Below are positions 8,929 to 17,156 of a stretch of DNA of 44,556 nucleotides, one piece after another (the stretch's first letter is position 1; each line of letters begins with the position of its first letter). The position numbers were made by a program, and so were the translations under genes. This DNA comes from Glycomyces dulcitolivorans (lineage in GTDB: Bacteria; Actinomycetota; Actinomycetes; Mycobacteriales; Micromonosporaceae). Where the stretch lies: NCBI RefSeq assembly GCF_003265355.1, contig NZ_QFRW01000076.1, forward strand, positions 1 through 44,556, read 5' to 3'. Under the pieces are notes generated by a model. That model was not told the origin of the DNA and searched no databases. It was given only the letters and a program-made list of their open reading frames with translations.

Positions 8929-8942
8929 TTCGGCTGCGGTCA

Positions 8943-8971
8943 CCTTAGATCGCGGTTTCCAAGCCTGTCAA
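8943..8971 (-). promoter_or_regulatory. Promoter of the solute-binding protein gene
   Basis: On the minus strand TTGACA (8966-8971) is followed after 17 bases by CTAAGG (8943-8948), a sigma-70-like arrangement. The -35 box starts ten bases after the DUF2264 stop. The operator at 8913-8928 lies roughly +9 to +24. Confidence 0.5.
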
Positions 8972-8980
8972 GCGGGTCGG

Positions 8981-10672
8981 TCACTCCCTTCCGGCGTAGA
9001 ACCGGGCCCGGTAGACGTGGCGGCCGGGTTCGAGCACGCCGGTGAGGACCGGCAGGACCGTTGCGGGCCAGTACATGTGGGTGCCGGGCATGGGCCAGAC
9101 GAGGCGGGCCTCGCGGTTCCCGGCGTCGTCGAGGGCCTCGGAGCGGATGCCGCGGGAGACGACCGCGACGCGGTCGTTCGCCACGGCCGCTTCATGGCCG
9201 TCGCGGGGCACGCACCAGCCGCCCTCTCCCGTGTGGAGGGTGCGGGCGGTGTCGACGACGTGGGTGCGGGTGTGCCAGCCGTCTTCGGAGGCATGGAGTT
9301 CGGAGGTGACGGTGACGTCCTCCCAAGGGCGCCACACCACGGTGAGTCGGCCGCTCCAGTCGATCGCGCAGGACTCGGCGTCCTCGCGGCCCCGCCAGTG
9401 GACGCCGTCCTCGGAGAGCACGAGCGTCCCGTCCGGGGCGGCGGCTTCGAGGCCGGGGCCGTCGACGGCGTGGGAGAACCCGGTCAGCGAGGAGTAGGCG
9501 AGGCGGGCGTAGGTGTCCTTGCCGCCGCGCATCTTCGACCGCCAGGACTGGCCGTTGAGGCGGGTGACATTGCCGCCCGAGTCGCGGACGTGGACGGCCG
9601 CGGCGGCCGGGTTCGCGTCGGTCCCCGGCTCCGGGACGGCGGGTTCTTCTAGCCAGTAGGGGTGGTCGGCCGGGGCGAGGAGTCCGGTGAACAGCTTCGC
9701 GGCCCACCAGGGCGATCCGGCGGTGAGGTACTGCTCGACCAGGGCGTCGTTGGGGTAGCCGTAACCCACCGTGAGGCGGTGGTCGGGGGTGAGGATCGGC
9801 TTGTCCCACCACCACTGGAGCAGGCGGCGGCTGAACCCGGCGGCCTCGGCCCACGGGACGGCCTCGACGTCGGCGGCCGCCAGAGCGCCCCACAGGGACC
9901 CTTGGGCGAAGCGGTAGCCCATGCTGCGCCCGTAGGGGACGGCCGCGCCGTCGGCGGCGAACCAGGACCGGAAGGTGCGGGCGAAGTCGGCGGCGGGTTC
10001 GACGAAGCGGTCGTCGCCGCAGGCGCGGTAGTGCAGGAGCGCGTAGGTGTGGAACGCGAACGGGTTGTAGTAGTCCACGCGCCCTTGGGGTCCGTCTTTG
10101 AAGACGCCGCCGCCGAGGTGGAACTCGCCGATGCGGTCGAGGTGGGCCGCGGCGATGGAGGGGTCGCGGTGGGCGCCGACGGCGTCGAGGCCGTGGCCGA
10201 CGAAGACGGGGAACCAGTGCCAGTTGTTGTCGACCACTCCGGTCTTGTACGACTGGGAGAGCCAGGCGACGGCGTCGTCCTTCGCCTTGGGGCCGAATCG
10301 GTCCCACAGGAGTTCGGGGACGGTGGCGAGGGCCCAGGCGAGGGCGGCGGCCTCGACGCAGCGCTGGTCGGCGTCGCCGAAGTCGCCGGCGTACCAGTCG
10401 TCGGCGGGGTCCAGGGCGCGGGCGAGGGCGGCGGCGAGGGCGTCCCAGAGGTCCGCGGGGGCGGCGTCGCCGGCCGCGGCCAGGCCCCAGAGCGGGCGGG
10501 TGAGCAGTTCGAACCAGTTCTCGGCGTGGGTGTGGTTCGACATGGTCACCGGCATCGCGTCCGGTCCTTCGGCGGCGAGCGCGGTCGCAGGTCGTGCGAG
10601 GGCGGTCGCGGCCATCTGCCAGCCGGTGCGGGTCTGGTCGAGCGGGCCGAAGGCCCGCAAGGGAGTGGTCAC
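8981..10672 (-). CDS. DUF2264 domain protein, probable glycan-degrading enzyme
   Basis: The 563-residue protein matches the DUF2264 family over its whole length. The N-terminal part is helical and rich in Trp and Tyr (SNHTHAENWFELLTRPLWG, NNWHWFPVFVGHGLD, GRVDYYNPFAFHTYALLHY), typical of an (alpha/alpha)6 barrel. The C-terminal third is beta-rich, as in heparinase-like or GH88/GH105-like enzymes. No signal peptide is seen, so it should act in the cytoplasm. GTG at 10670-10672 is the first start consistent with the domain; no good ribosome site is visible. It follows the PL11 gene by 53 bases. From memory, DUF2264 proteins have been linked to glycoside hydrolase family 154; the activity here is an inference. 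Confidence 0.8.
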   Translation of the reverse strand: MTTPLRAFGPLDQTRTGWQMAATALARPATALAAEGPDAMPVTMSNHTHAENWFELLTRPLWGLAAAGDAAPADLWDALAAALARALDPADDWYAGDFGDADQRCVEAAALAWALATVPELLWDRFGPKAKDDAVAWLSQSYKTGVVDNNWHWFPVFVGHGLDAVGAHRDPSIAAAHLDRIGEFHLGGGVFKDGPQGRVDYYNPFAFHTYALLHYRACGDDRFVEPAADFARTFRSWFAADGAAVPYGRSMGYRFAQGSLWGALAAADVEAVPWAEAAGFSRRLLQWWWDKPILTPDHRLTVGYGYPNDALVEQYLTAGSPWWAAKLFTGLLAPADHPYWLEEPAVPEPGTDANPAAAAVHVRDSGGNVTRLNGQSWRSKMRGGKDTYARLAYSSLTGFSHAVDGPGLEAAAPDGTLVLSEDGVHWRGREDAESCAIDWSGRLTVVWRPWEDVTVTSELHASEDGWHTRTHVVDTARTLHTGEGGWCVPRDGHEAAVANDRVAVVSRGIRSEALDDAGNREARLVWPMPGTHMYWPATVLPVLTGVLEPGRHVYRARFYAGRE

Positions 10673-10694
10673 AGGGTTCAGTCCAGGGGGTCGG

Positions 10695-10718
10695 GCGGGG
10701 CCGCCGGGGCGGCCCCGC
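10695..10718 (-). terminator. Hairpin between the PL11 and DUF2264 genes
   Basis: Nine-base arms (10695-10703, 10710-10718) surround a six-base loop in the 53-base gap. With no U-tract it may be a terminator, an attenuator or an mRNA stability element that separates expression of the two genes. Confidence 0.45.
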
Positions 10719-10725
10719 GGCGGCG

Positions 10726-12555
10726 TCAGTAGGTGATCGGGGGTGCGGGCGGGGCGGTCATGCCCGCGCCGAGGAAGTAGTCGGTGTGGTGGGACTGCAT
10801 GTAGCCCTTGGTGGTCATGCAGTTTCGGTACTCGGGGTTGTGCGCGAGCGTGTAGAGGCGGGTGGTGGTGGGCTTGTCGGTGGTGAAGACGATGAGCTGG
10901 TCGTAGGCGGCGTTGGTGTAGACGGCCTCCTCGCGCCAGTCGCCGAGGAGGTCGCCGACGAGGACGGGTCCGCCTTGGGCGGCCTTGACGGCGCCGTAGT
11001 TCGTGACGGTCTCGATGCGGGGCAGGCTGTTGGTGGGTGTGGGGTTGAGCGGGTCCCACTCTTCGAGCTTGCCGTCGTTGAGCAGTTCCATGGTCAGGTC
11101 GCCGTCCCACCACAGGCCCAGCTGCGGCCAGGGGCGCAGGGACGTGTTCGGTTCGGTGAGCTGGTTGGAGGCGGCGTTGTAGAGGCCGTCGAAGGACCAG
11201 ACCTCCATGCCGGGATGGCGGGGGTCGACGTCGCCGGCCATGCCGCGGCCGACGTCGGCGGTGCCGGAGAGGACGTGCTTCCAGATGATCTGGCCGGTGG
11301 CGGCGTCGTAGTAGTACTCGCGCAGGCCGCTGGGGTTGACCTGCTGGACGCCGTAGCCCTCCAGGCCGGGATTGGCGGGGTCGAGGTCGGCGATGTGGAA
11401 CCGGTCGCCGTGGATGATGCCCTGTCCGGCGAGGGAGTAGCGGAGGGTGCCGTTCCCGTTGAGGACGAACCCGATGTGGGCGACCTCGTCGGTGCCGTTG
11501 CCGTCGACGTCGACGATGCGGATGTTGTGGCCGTCGGGGGCGTCGGTGGCGCCGCGGTGCCAGACCCACTGCTGGGTGAGGTTCTGGCCCGACCAGGTCC
11601 AGGCGGCGATCATCATGTTGAAGTCGCCGCTGCCGATGCGGTTCTTCATGGAGGCGACCAGGTAGGGACGGGTGCCGTCGAGGTAGCCGACGCCGAACTG
11701 CATGGCCATGGGTCCGTCGGCGAGATAGGTCTGGGGGACGGCGGCGTAGTTGCGCAGGGCCCCGGTGCGGCCGTCGAGGATGCCGATCCACTGCCGGTTG
11801 TCGTCGGCGTGGGTCCAGGTCTGGCCGTCGCCGAAGACGACGCCGTCGGCGAACTTGAGGGCTACCTCGGCGAAGCCGTCACTGTTGAAGTCCTGGACGG
11901 TGACGCCGTCCCAGTGGCCGACGTCGACGGTGGCGGAGCCGGGCTCGATGTTGTCCTGGTTCGTGCTGTTGGGGCCCAGGTTGACCGACCACAGGAACTG
12001 GCCGGTGCCGGTGTAGGCCTCGATGGACTGCGGGGAGGTCTGGCGGTCGACGACGTAGTCGTACTCGCCGTCGCCGTTGAGGTCGCCGGTCCAGGTGAAC
12101 TTGACGGGGCCGCCGGCGCGCAGGGGGATGCGGACGGCCGGTTCGTCGGCGTGGTTGGCGGTCAACGTGAACGCGGTGCTGGGGGCCTGCTCGGTGCCGC
12201 CGACGACAGGGGCGACGCGGTAGGCGTTGGACTGGGCGAGGTTCGCGGCGGTGTCGGTGTAGTTGGTGCCGCCGGTGAGGACCGCGGCGTTGAGCTTGGT
12301 CCAGGCGCCGCCGTTGGCGGAGCGGTAGAGGTTGAAGCCGATGCCGGCCGGGTCGAGGCCGAGGAGGCGCCAGCTGACGAACACGCTGGAGCCGTTGCGG
12401 ACGGCGGCGACGCCGCGGCCGAGGTCCTCCATGGGGCGGACGGTCTGCTGGGCCCGGACGGGTTCCTCGGCGTGGGTGGTCGGGGCGCTCACCGCGAGCG
12501 CGGCGGCGGCTGCGAGCCCCACCGCGACCGCGGTGAGTCGCTTAAACGTTTTCAT
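10726..12555 (-). CDS. Secreted PL11-type rhamnogalacturonan lyase
   Basis: This 609-residue enzyme should cleave the rhamnose-galacturonic acid backbone of pectin rhamnogalacturonan I by beta-elimination outside the cell. It has a Sec signal peptide (KTFKRLTAVAVGLAAAAALA, cleavage near THAEE). The N-terminus RPMEDLGRGVAAVRNG and the Asp/Gly/Asn-rich strands DLNGDGEYDY, DFNSDGFAEVALKFADG and DVDGNGTDEVAH match the calcium-binding eight-bladed propeller of YesW/YesX. The length agrees with that family. ATG at 12553-12555 has GGAG six bases upstream. It is divergent from the PL26-like gene and is probably co-regulated with it through the shared 178-base intergenic region. Confidence 0.9.
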   Translation of the reverse strand: MKTFKRLTAVAVGLAAAAALAVSAPTTHAEEPVRAQQTVRPMEDLGRGVAAVRNGSSVFVSWRLLGLDPAGIGFNLYRSANGGAWTKLNAAVLTGGTNYTDTAANLAQSNAYRVAPVVGGTEQAPSTAFTLTANHADEPAVRIPLRAGGPVKFTWTGDLNGDGEYDYVVDRQTSPQSIEAYTGTGQFLWSVNLGPNSTNQDNIEPGSATVDVGHWDGVTVQDFNSDGFAEVALKFADGVVFGDGQTWTHADDNRQWIGILDGRTGALRNYAAVPQTYLADGPMAMQFGVGYLDGTRPYLVASMKNRIGSGDFNMMIAAWTWSGQNLTQQWVWHRGATDAPDGHNIRIVDVDGNGTDEVAHIGFVLNGNGTLRYSLAGQGIIHGDRFHIADLDPANPGLEGYGVQQVNPSGLREYYYDAATGQIIWKHVLSGTADVGRGMAGDVDPRHPGMEVWSFDGLYNAASNQLTEPNTSLRPWPQLGLWWDGDLTMELLNDGKLEEWDPLNPTPTNSLPRIETVTNYGAVKAAQGGPVLVGDLLGDWREEAVYTNAAYDQLIVFTTDKPTTTRLYTLAHNPEYRNCMTTKGYMQSHHTDYFLGAGMTAPPAPPITY

Positions 12556-12645
12556 GATCGCTCCAAGTATGCCGGTGGATCGGGCGCGCCGCCAGACCTC
12601 GTCGCCGACTTTGGTGTCGGCCGTATGGGGCTCACCCTGGATCGC

Positions 12646-12674
12646 TTGACGATACATCGATGGGTAACTATATT
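12646..12674 (+). promoter_or_regulatory. Promoter of the PL26-like gene
   Basis: TTGACG (12646-12651), a 17-base spacer and TATATT (12669-12674) form a near-consensus sigma-70-type promoter on the plus strand. The predicted start is about 12681, just before the LacI-type operator. Confidence 0.7.
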
Positions 12675-12685
12675 GAACCCCCTGA

Positions 12686-12701
12686 GTTGAAACGATTTAC
12701 A
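12686..12701. promoter_or_regulatory. LacI-type operator between the PL11 and PL26-like genes
   Basis: GTTGAAACGATTTACA lies immediately downstream of the predicted plus-strand transcription start. It is also near the -35 zone of a possible minus-strand promoter (TATAGT on the minus strand, at about 12667-12672). It resembles the 8913-8928 site in sequence and in position relative to the promoter. Confidence 0.6.
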
Positions 12702-12733
12702 TCCAAGCCCCTCATTCTCTCCTTGGAGGCTCC

Positions 12734-15502
12734 ATGCCGACCCCTTCCCCCGCACCGGAACCGGCGGCCCGCACCGGGTTCAGCCGCCGCGGCGTGCTCG
12801 CCACGACCGCGGGCGTCGCCGCCGCGGCCGCGCTGTTCAAGCCCGCCCACGCCCAGACCGGCCCCGCCACCGACCCCGGCCCGGATTCGGTGCGGCTCAA
12901 GTGGCTCGAAGGCGCACCGGCCGAGTCCCCCGGCTCGACCTGGGGCGTCCCCTGGGGTCCCGGCCGCTTCGGCGAGGACCAGGCGTTCAAACTCACCGGC
13001 GCCGACGGATCGGCCGTCCCGGTCCAGACCTGGCCCCTCGCCTACTGGCCCGACGGGTCGCTGAAGTGGACCGCGCACGCCGTCGGGCCGGCCGCGACAC
13101 AGGAGTCGTTCACCCTCGCAGCGGGCGAGGCCTCCTCCCCCGCGTTCCCGGTGTCGGTCACGAAGTCCCGCAACCACATCGACGTCTCCACCGGCGTCAT
13201 CACCGCCCGCATCGGCAAGTCCGGGACCGACCTGATCAAGCACGTCAAGCGCGGCGACCGGACCATCGCGAGCGACGGCCACCTGGTCAACATCACCCAG
13301 GCCGAGGCCCCCGACACCGAGACCGGCTCGGTCACGCGCGAGCGCTACACCTCCGAGATCGACGAGGTCACCGTCGAGCAGGAGGGCCCGGTGCGCGCCG
13401 TGATCCGCATCGACGGCAACCACCGCAAGACCCGCGGCCGGGGCCGGTCCTGGCTGCCGTTCACCGTGCGCCTGTACTTCTACGCCGGCGGCGAGTCGTT
13501 CCGCATGGTGCACACGTTCGTCTACGACTCCGACGGCGACGACGCGTTCATCGCCGGGCTCGGCGTGCGCTTCAAGATTCCGCTCACCGACGCGATGTAC
13601 GACCGGCACGTGCGCTTCGTCGGCGAGGGCCACGGCCAGTTGACCGAGGCCGTCAAGGGCATCACGGGTCTGCGGCGCGACCCCGGTGCGGCCGTGCGGG
13701 AGGCCCAGATCGCCGGGCGGGCGCTCCCCGACCCGTCCACGTGGGACCAGCGGGTCACCTCACGGCTCCAGTGGATCCCCGACTGGGGCGACTACTCGCT
13801 CACCCAGCTCACCAGCGAGGGCTACGCGGTCAAGAAGCGCACCAAGGAAGGCCACGGCTGGGTCCCGGTCGACCAGGGCCGCCGGGCCTCCGGGTTCGGG
13901 TACGTCGGCGGCGCCTCCGGCGGGTTCGCGTTCGGCCTCAAGGACTTCTGGCAGCGCCACCCCTCCGGGCTCGACGTCCGCGGCGCCTGCACCGACGAGG
14001 CGACGGTGACGGTGTGGATGTGGTCGCCCGAGGCCCAGCCGATGGACAACCGGTTCTACCACGACGGCCTCGGCCAGGACACCTACGCGAAGCAGCTCGA
14101 CGCCCTGGAGATCACCTACGAGGACTGGGAGGCGGGCTTCGACACCCCGTACGGCGTCGCCCGCACTTCAGAGCTCTTGTTCTGGGCCCTGGAGGCGACA
14201 CCTTCGGCCGAGCGGCTCGGGGCCATGGCCGACGCCGTGCGCGCCCAGCCGCAGGTCGTCGCCCCGCCCGAGCATTTGAGCGCGGTCGGCGCCTTCGGCG
14301 GGCTCGTCGGGCCCGTCGACCGCTCGCACCCGTTCCGCGAGTCCACCGAGGACCTCCTCGACGCGAACTTCGCGTACTACAGGAACGCGCAGGACCAACG
14401 GCACTGGTACGGGTTCTGGGACTACGGCGACGTCATGCACTCCCAGGACGGCGACCGCCGGGTGTGGCGCTACGACGTCGGTGGCTACGCGTGGGACAAC
14501 TCCGAGTTCTCCACCGACCAGTGGCTGTGGCAGTACTACCTCCACACCGGCACCGCCGAGGCGTTCCGCTTCGCGGAGGCCATGACCCGCAAGACGACCG
14601 AGGTGAACACCTACCACCTCGGCGACTGGGCGGGCCTGGGAACGCGGCACGGCGTCATGCACTGGGGCGACTCGTCCAAGCAGGTGCGCATCTCGAACGC
14701 GAACTACTGGCGGTACTTCTACTACCTGACCGCCGACGAGCGCGTCGGCGGCATCCTGCGGTTCCTCCACGACTCGGAGAAGACCGCGTTGGTCCTCGAC
14801 ACCGGCCGCAAGATCCGCGACCCCGAGACCGACCCGTGGGTCCCCGACCCGACCGCGATCGACATCGGCTTCGGCACCAGCTGGGCGGCGCTGGCGGCCG
14901 CGTGGCTCACCGAGTGGGAGCGTCGCGGGCCCGAGTGGGAGTGGTGCCGCGACAAGGTCCTGGGCACGATGGAGACGATCGCGGCCCAGCCCAACGGGTT
15001 CGCGCAGGGCAGCGCGCCGTACAACATGGAGACCGGACGGTACGCGGTCGCCGAGACGCCCGTGGTCGAGCGCTCGAACCTCTCCAGCGGCTTCGGGCGC
15101 TTCGAGATCGTGGCCGAGCTGCTCCAGCAGGTCGACATGCCCGCGTTCGAGGCGGACTGGCTGCGCTACAGCCGGTTCTACACCGCGACCCGCGCCGAGC
15201 AGGAGGCCGAGTACGGCGGCCGCTTCGGCGACCTGTTCCTGTGGGCGTTCTGCCGCGGCAACGCCCAGGTGTACGCCCGCACCGGCGACGAGTCCCAGGC
15301 CCGCCACGCCTGGAAGGTGTTCCGCACCCAGGCCGAGTACTGGCAGGGGGACTCCGAGACGTGGCCGGCGTTCGAGCGGGTCGAGACGACCCTGAACCCG
15401 ACCGACTGGTGGCCGCGCATGGCGACCAACGACGCCGCCCAGTGGGGCATGGCCGCGATCCAGAACCTCCACCTGATCGGCGACTTCGTCCCCGACGAGT
15501 AG
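12734..15502 (+). CDS. PL26/YetA-like rhamnogalacturonan exolyase, secreted
   Basis: The 922-residue protein belongs to the PcRGLX/YetA-like family. A Tat signal (FSRRGVLATT, cleavage after PAHAQ) directs export. An N-terminal RIFT-barrel-like domain (about 45-290, with VPVQTWPLAYWPDGSLKW) is followed by a beta-rich middle domain and a C-terminal (alpha/alpha)6 domain with many aromatic motifs (YYRNAQDQRHWYGFWDYGD, YAWDNSEFSTDQWLWQYYLHTG). GGAGG lies before ATG. Known members release unsaturated galacturonosyl-rhamnose from rhamnogalacturonan I ends, complementing the PL11 endolyase encoded divergently. A strong hairpin follows. Substrate is inferred from family and context. Confidence 0.86.
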   Translation: MPTPSPAPEPAARTGFSRRGVLATTAGVAAAAALFKPAHAQTGPATDPGPDSVRLKWLEGAPAESPGSTWGVPWGPGRFGEDQAFKLTGADGSAVPVQTWPLAYWPDGSLKWTAHAVGPAATQESFTLAAGEASSPAFPVSVTKSRNHIDVSTGVITARIGKSGTDLIKHVKRGDRTIASDGHLVNITQAEAPDTETGSVTRERYTSEIDEVTVEQEGPVRAVIRIDGNHRKTRGRGRSWLPFTVRLYFYAGGESFRMVHTFVYDSDGDDAFIAGLGVRFKIPLTDAMYDRHVRFVGEGHGQLTEAVKGITGLRRDPGAAVREAQIAGRALPDPSTWDQRVTSRLQWIPDWGDYSLTQLTSEGYAVKKRTKEGHGWVPVDQGRRASGFGYVGGASGGFAFGLKDFWQRHPSGLDVRGACTDEATVTVWMWSPEAQPMDNRFYHDGLGQDTYAKQLDALEITYEDWEAGFDTPYGVARTSELLFWALEATPSAERLGAMADAVRAQPQVVAPPEHLSAVGAFGGLVGPVDRSHPFRESTEDLLDANFAYYRNAQDQRHWYGFWDYGDVMHSQDGDRRVWRYDVGGYAWDNSEFSTDQWLWQYYLHTGTAEAFRFAEAMTRKTTEVNTYHLGDWAGLGTRHGVMHWGDSSKQVRISNANYWRYFYYLTADERVGGILRFLHDSEKTALVLDTGRKIRDPETDPWVPDPTAIDIGFGTSWAALAAAWLTEWERRGPEWEWCRDKVLGTMETIAAQPNGFAQGSAPYNMETGRYAVAETPVVERSNLSSGFGRFEIVAELLQQVDMPAFEADWLRYSRFYTATRAEQEAEYGGRFGDLFLWAFCRGNAQVYARTGDESQARHAWKVFRTQAEYWQGDSETWPAFERVETTLNPTDWWPRMATNDAAQWGMAAIQNLHLIGDFVPDE

Positions 15503-15509
15503 GCGCGGC

Positions 15510-15544
15510 CCGGAACGCGGCCCGGCCCCAGGGCCGCGTTCCGG
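15510..15544 (+). terminator. Strong hairpin terminator after the PL26-like gene
   Basis: Perfect 14-bp arms (15510-15523 and 15531-15544) with a seven-base loop lie eight bases after the stop. No U-tract follows. Confidence 0.8.
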
Positions 15545-15647
15545 TCGGTTTCGGGCAGAATCGGTGCAACCTTCCCGCAGCGCCGCGGCGTATGTACCTT
15601 TATGCGCCGCAATGGAGGCGCGTATCGAGTCCTGGATGGAGACCACT

Positions 15648-17156
15648 GTGCAGATGAACCGACGCCGGCTGCTGGCCGCGGGAGCCGGGGGCGCGGTCGC
15701 GCTCGGGGTCCCGGGGATCTCGTTCGCCGCCTCGCGGCCCGTGCTGACCCACGGGATCCAGTCCGGGGACGTGAGCGGGAGCGGGGCGGTCGTGTGGACG
15801 CGGGCCGACCGGGCCTCCCAGATGCGGGTCGAGCTCGCGGCGAGGCCGGACTTCAAGCGCGCCAGGACCATCACGGGCCCGGCGCTGACCGAGGCGACCG
15901 ACTTCACCGGGAAGCTGCGGCTGGAGGGCCTGGAGCCGGGGACGACCTACCACTACCGGGTCAGCGCGCACGGCGACCACTGCTCGGCGCCGCTGGAAGG
16001 CTCGTTCACCACCGCCTCCGACGTGCCGGCCGACATCCGCTTCCAGTGGTCGGGCGACCTGGCCGGGCAGGGCTGGGGCATCAACCCCGACCTGGGCGGG
16101 TACCGGATCTTCGACACGATGGCGGCCTCGGACCCGGACTTCTTCCTGTGCTCGGGCGACTTCATCTACGCCGACAACCCGATCGCCGCCGAGGTCGTCC
16201 AGGCCGACGGGACCCTCTGGCGCAACGTCACCACCGAGGGCAAATCCAAGGTCGCCGAGACCTTGCAGGAGTTCCGGGCCCAGTTCCAGTACAACTTCCT
16301 CGACGACAACCTGCGCGAATACCTCGCGAAGGTGCCGATGGTGAACCAGTGGGACGACCACGAGGTGGTCAACAACTGGTACCCCGGCGAGATCCTCGAC
16401 CTGCCCGAGTACACCGAGAAAAGCGTCGACGTGCTCGCCGCCCGCGCCCGGCAGGCGTTCCTCGAGTACACGCCCGGCGGCTTCGGCCCCGGCCCTGACG
16501 GGCGGATCTACCGCAGGATCGCCTACGGGCCCCTCATGGACCTGTTCGTGCTCGACATGCGGACCTTCAAGGACGCCAACGGCCCCAACAACGCCCCCGA
16601 GGGCGGGCGCCTCCTCGGCGACGAGCAGCGCGCCTGGCTCAAGGCCGAGCTGTCGGCCTCGACCGCGACGTGGAAGATCATCGCCGCCGACCTGCCGATC
16701 GGGCTCGTCATCGGCGACGGCACCAACATCTACGAGGGCATCGCCCAGCGCAACAACGGCGCGCCGCTGGGGCGCGAGGCCGACATCGCCGACGTCCTCG
16801 CCCACTGCAAGCGCGAGGAGATCCGGAACCTGGTGTGGCTGACCGCGGACGTCCACTACACCGCGGCCCACCACTACAGCCCCGACCGGGCCGCGTTCCA
16901 GGACTTCGACCCGTTCTGGGAGTTCGTGTCCGGGCCCTTGAACGCGGGCTCGTTCGGGCCCGGGCGCCTCGACGCCACGTTCGGTCCGCAGGTGGTGTTC
17001 CAGAAGCCGCCGCCGGTCGCGAACACGAACCCGGCCGTGGGCTACCAGTTCTTCGGCGAGGTCTTCATCGACGCCGAGACCGAGGTCTGCGAGGTGACCC
17101 TCAAGGACCTCGACGGCAACGACCTCTTCACGCAGGCCATCGAACCCGCCGCCTAG
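15648..17156 (+). CDS. PhoD-like alkaline phosphatase/phosphodiesterase, Tat-exported
   Basis: This is a metallophosphoesterase of the PhoD family, about 502 residues, that should release phosphate from organic esters outside the cell. NRRRLLAAGAGGAVALG is a Tat signal. The N-terminal Fn3-like domain contains THGIQSGDVSGSGAVVWTRAD. Metal and active-site motifs include LCSGDFIYADN, VNQWDDHEVVNNW and VWLTADVHYTA. GTG 15648 is preferred because GGAG ends six bases before it; ATG at 15612, 15636 or 15654 are alternatives. TATGTA at 15592-15597 may be the -10 box. Its stop shares CTAG with the convergent antiporter gene. No phosphate-regulon genes are adjacent. Confidence 0.88.
   Translation: MQMNRRRLLAAGAGGAVALGVPGISFAASRPVLTHGIQSGDVSGSGAVVWTRADRASQMRVELAARPDFKRARTITGPALTEATDFTGKLRLEGLEPGTTYHYRVSAHGDHCSAPLEGSFTTASDVPADIRFQWSGDLAGQGWGINPDLGGYRIFDTMAASDPDFFLCSGDFIYADNPIAAEVVQADGTLWRNVTTEGKSKVAETLQEFRAQFQYNFLDDNLREYLAKVPMVNQWDDHEVVNNWYPGEILDLPEYTEKSVDVLAARARQAFLEYTPGGFGPGPDGRIYRRIAYGPLMDLFVLDMRTFKDANGPNNAPEGGRLLGDEQRAWLKAELSASTATWKIIAADLPIGLVIGDGTNIYEGIAQRNNGAPLGREADIADVLAHCKREEIRNLVWLTADVHYTAAHHYSPDRAAFQDFDPFWEFVSGPLNAGSFGPGRLDATFGPQVVFQKPPPVANTNPAVGYQFFGEVFIDAETEVCEVTLKDLDGNDLFTQAIEPAA

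Noticed and set aside
12544-12551. AAACGTTT as a third LacI-type operator
   Set aside because: The bases encode Lys-Thr-Phe of the PL11 signal peptide, and the match to the 16-base motif is weak (11 of 16).
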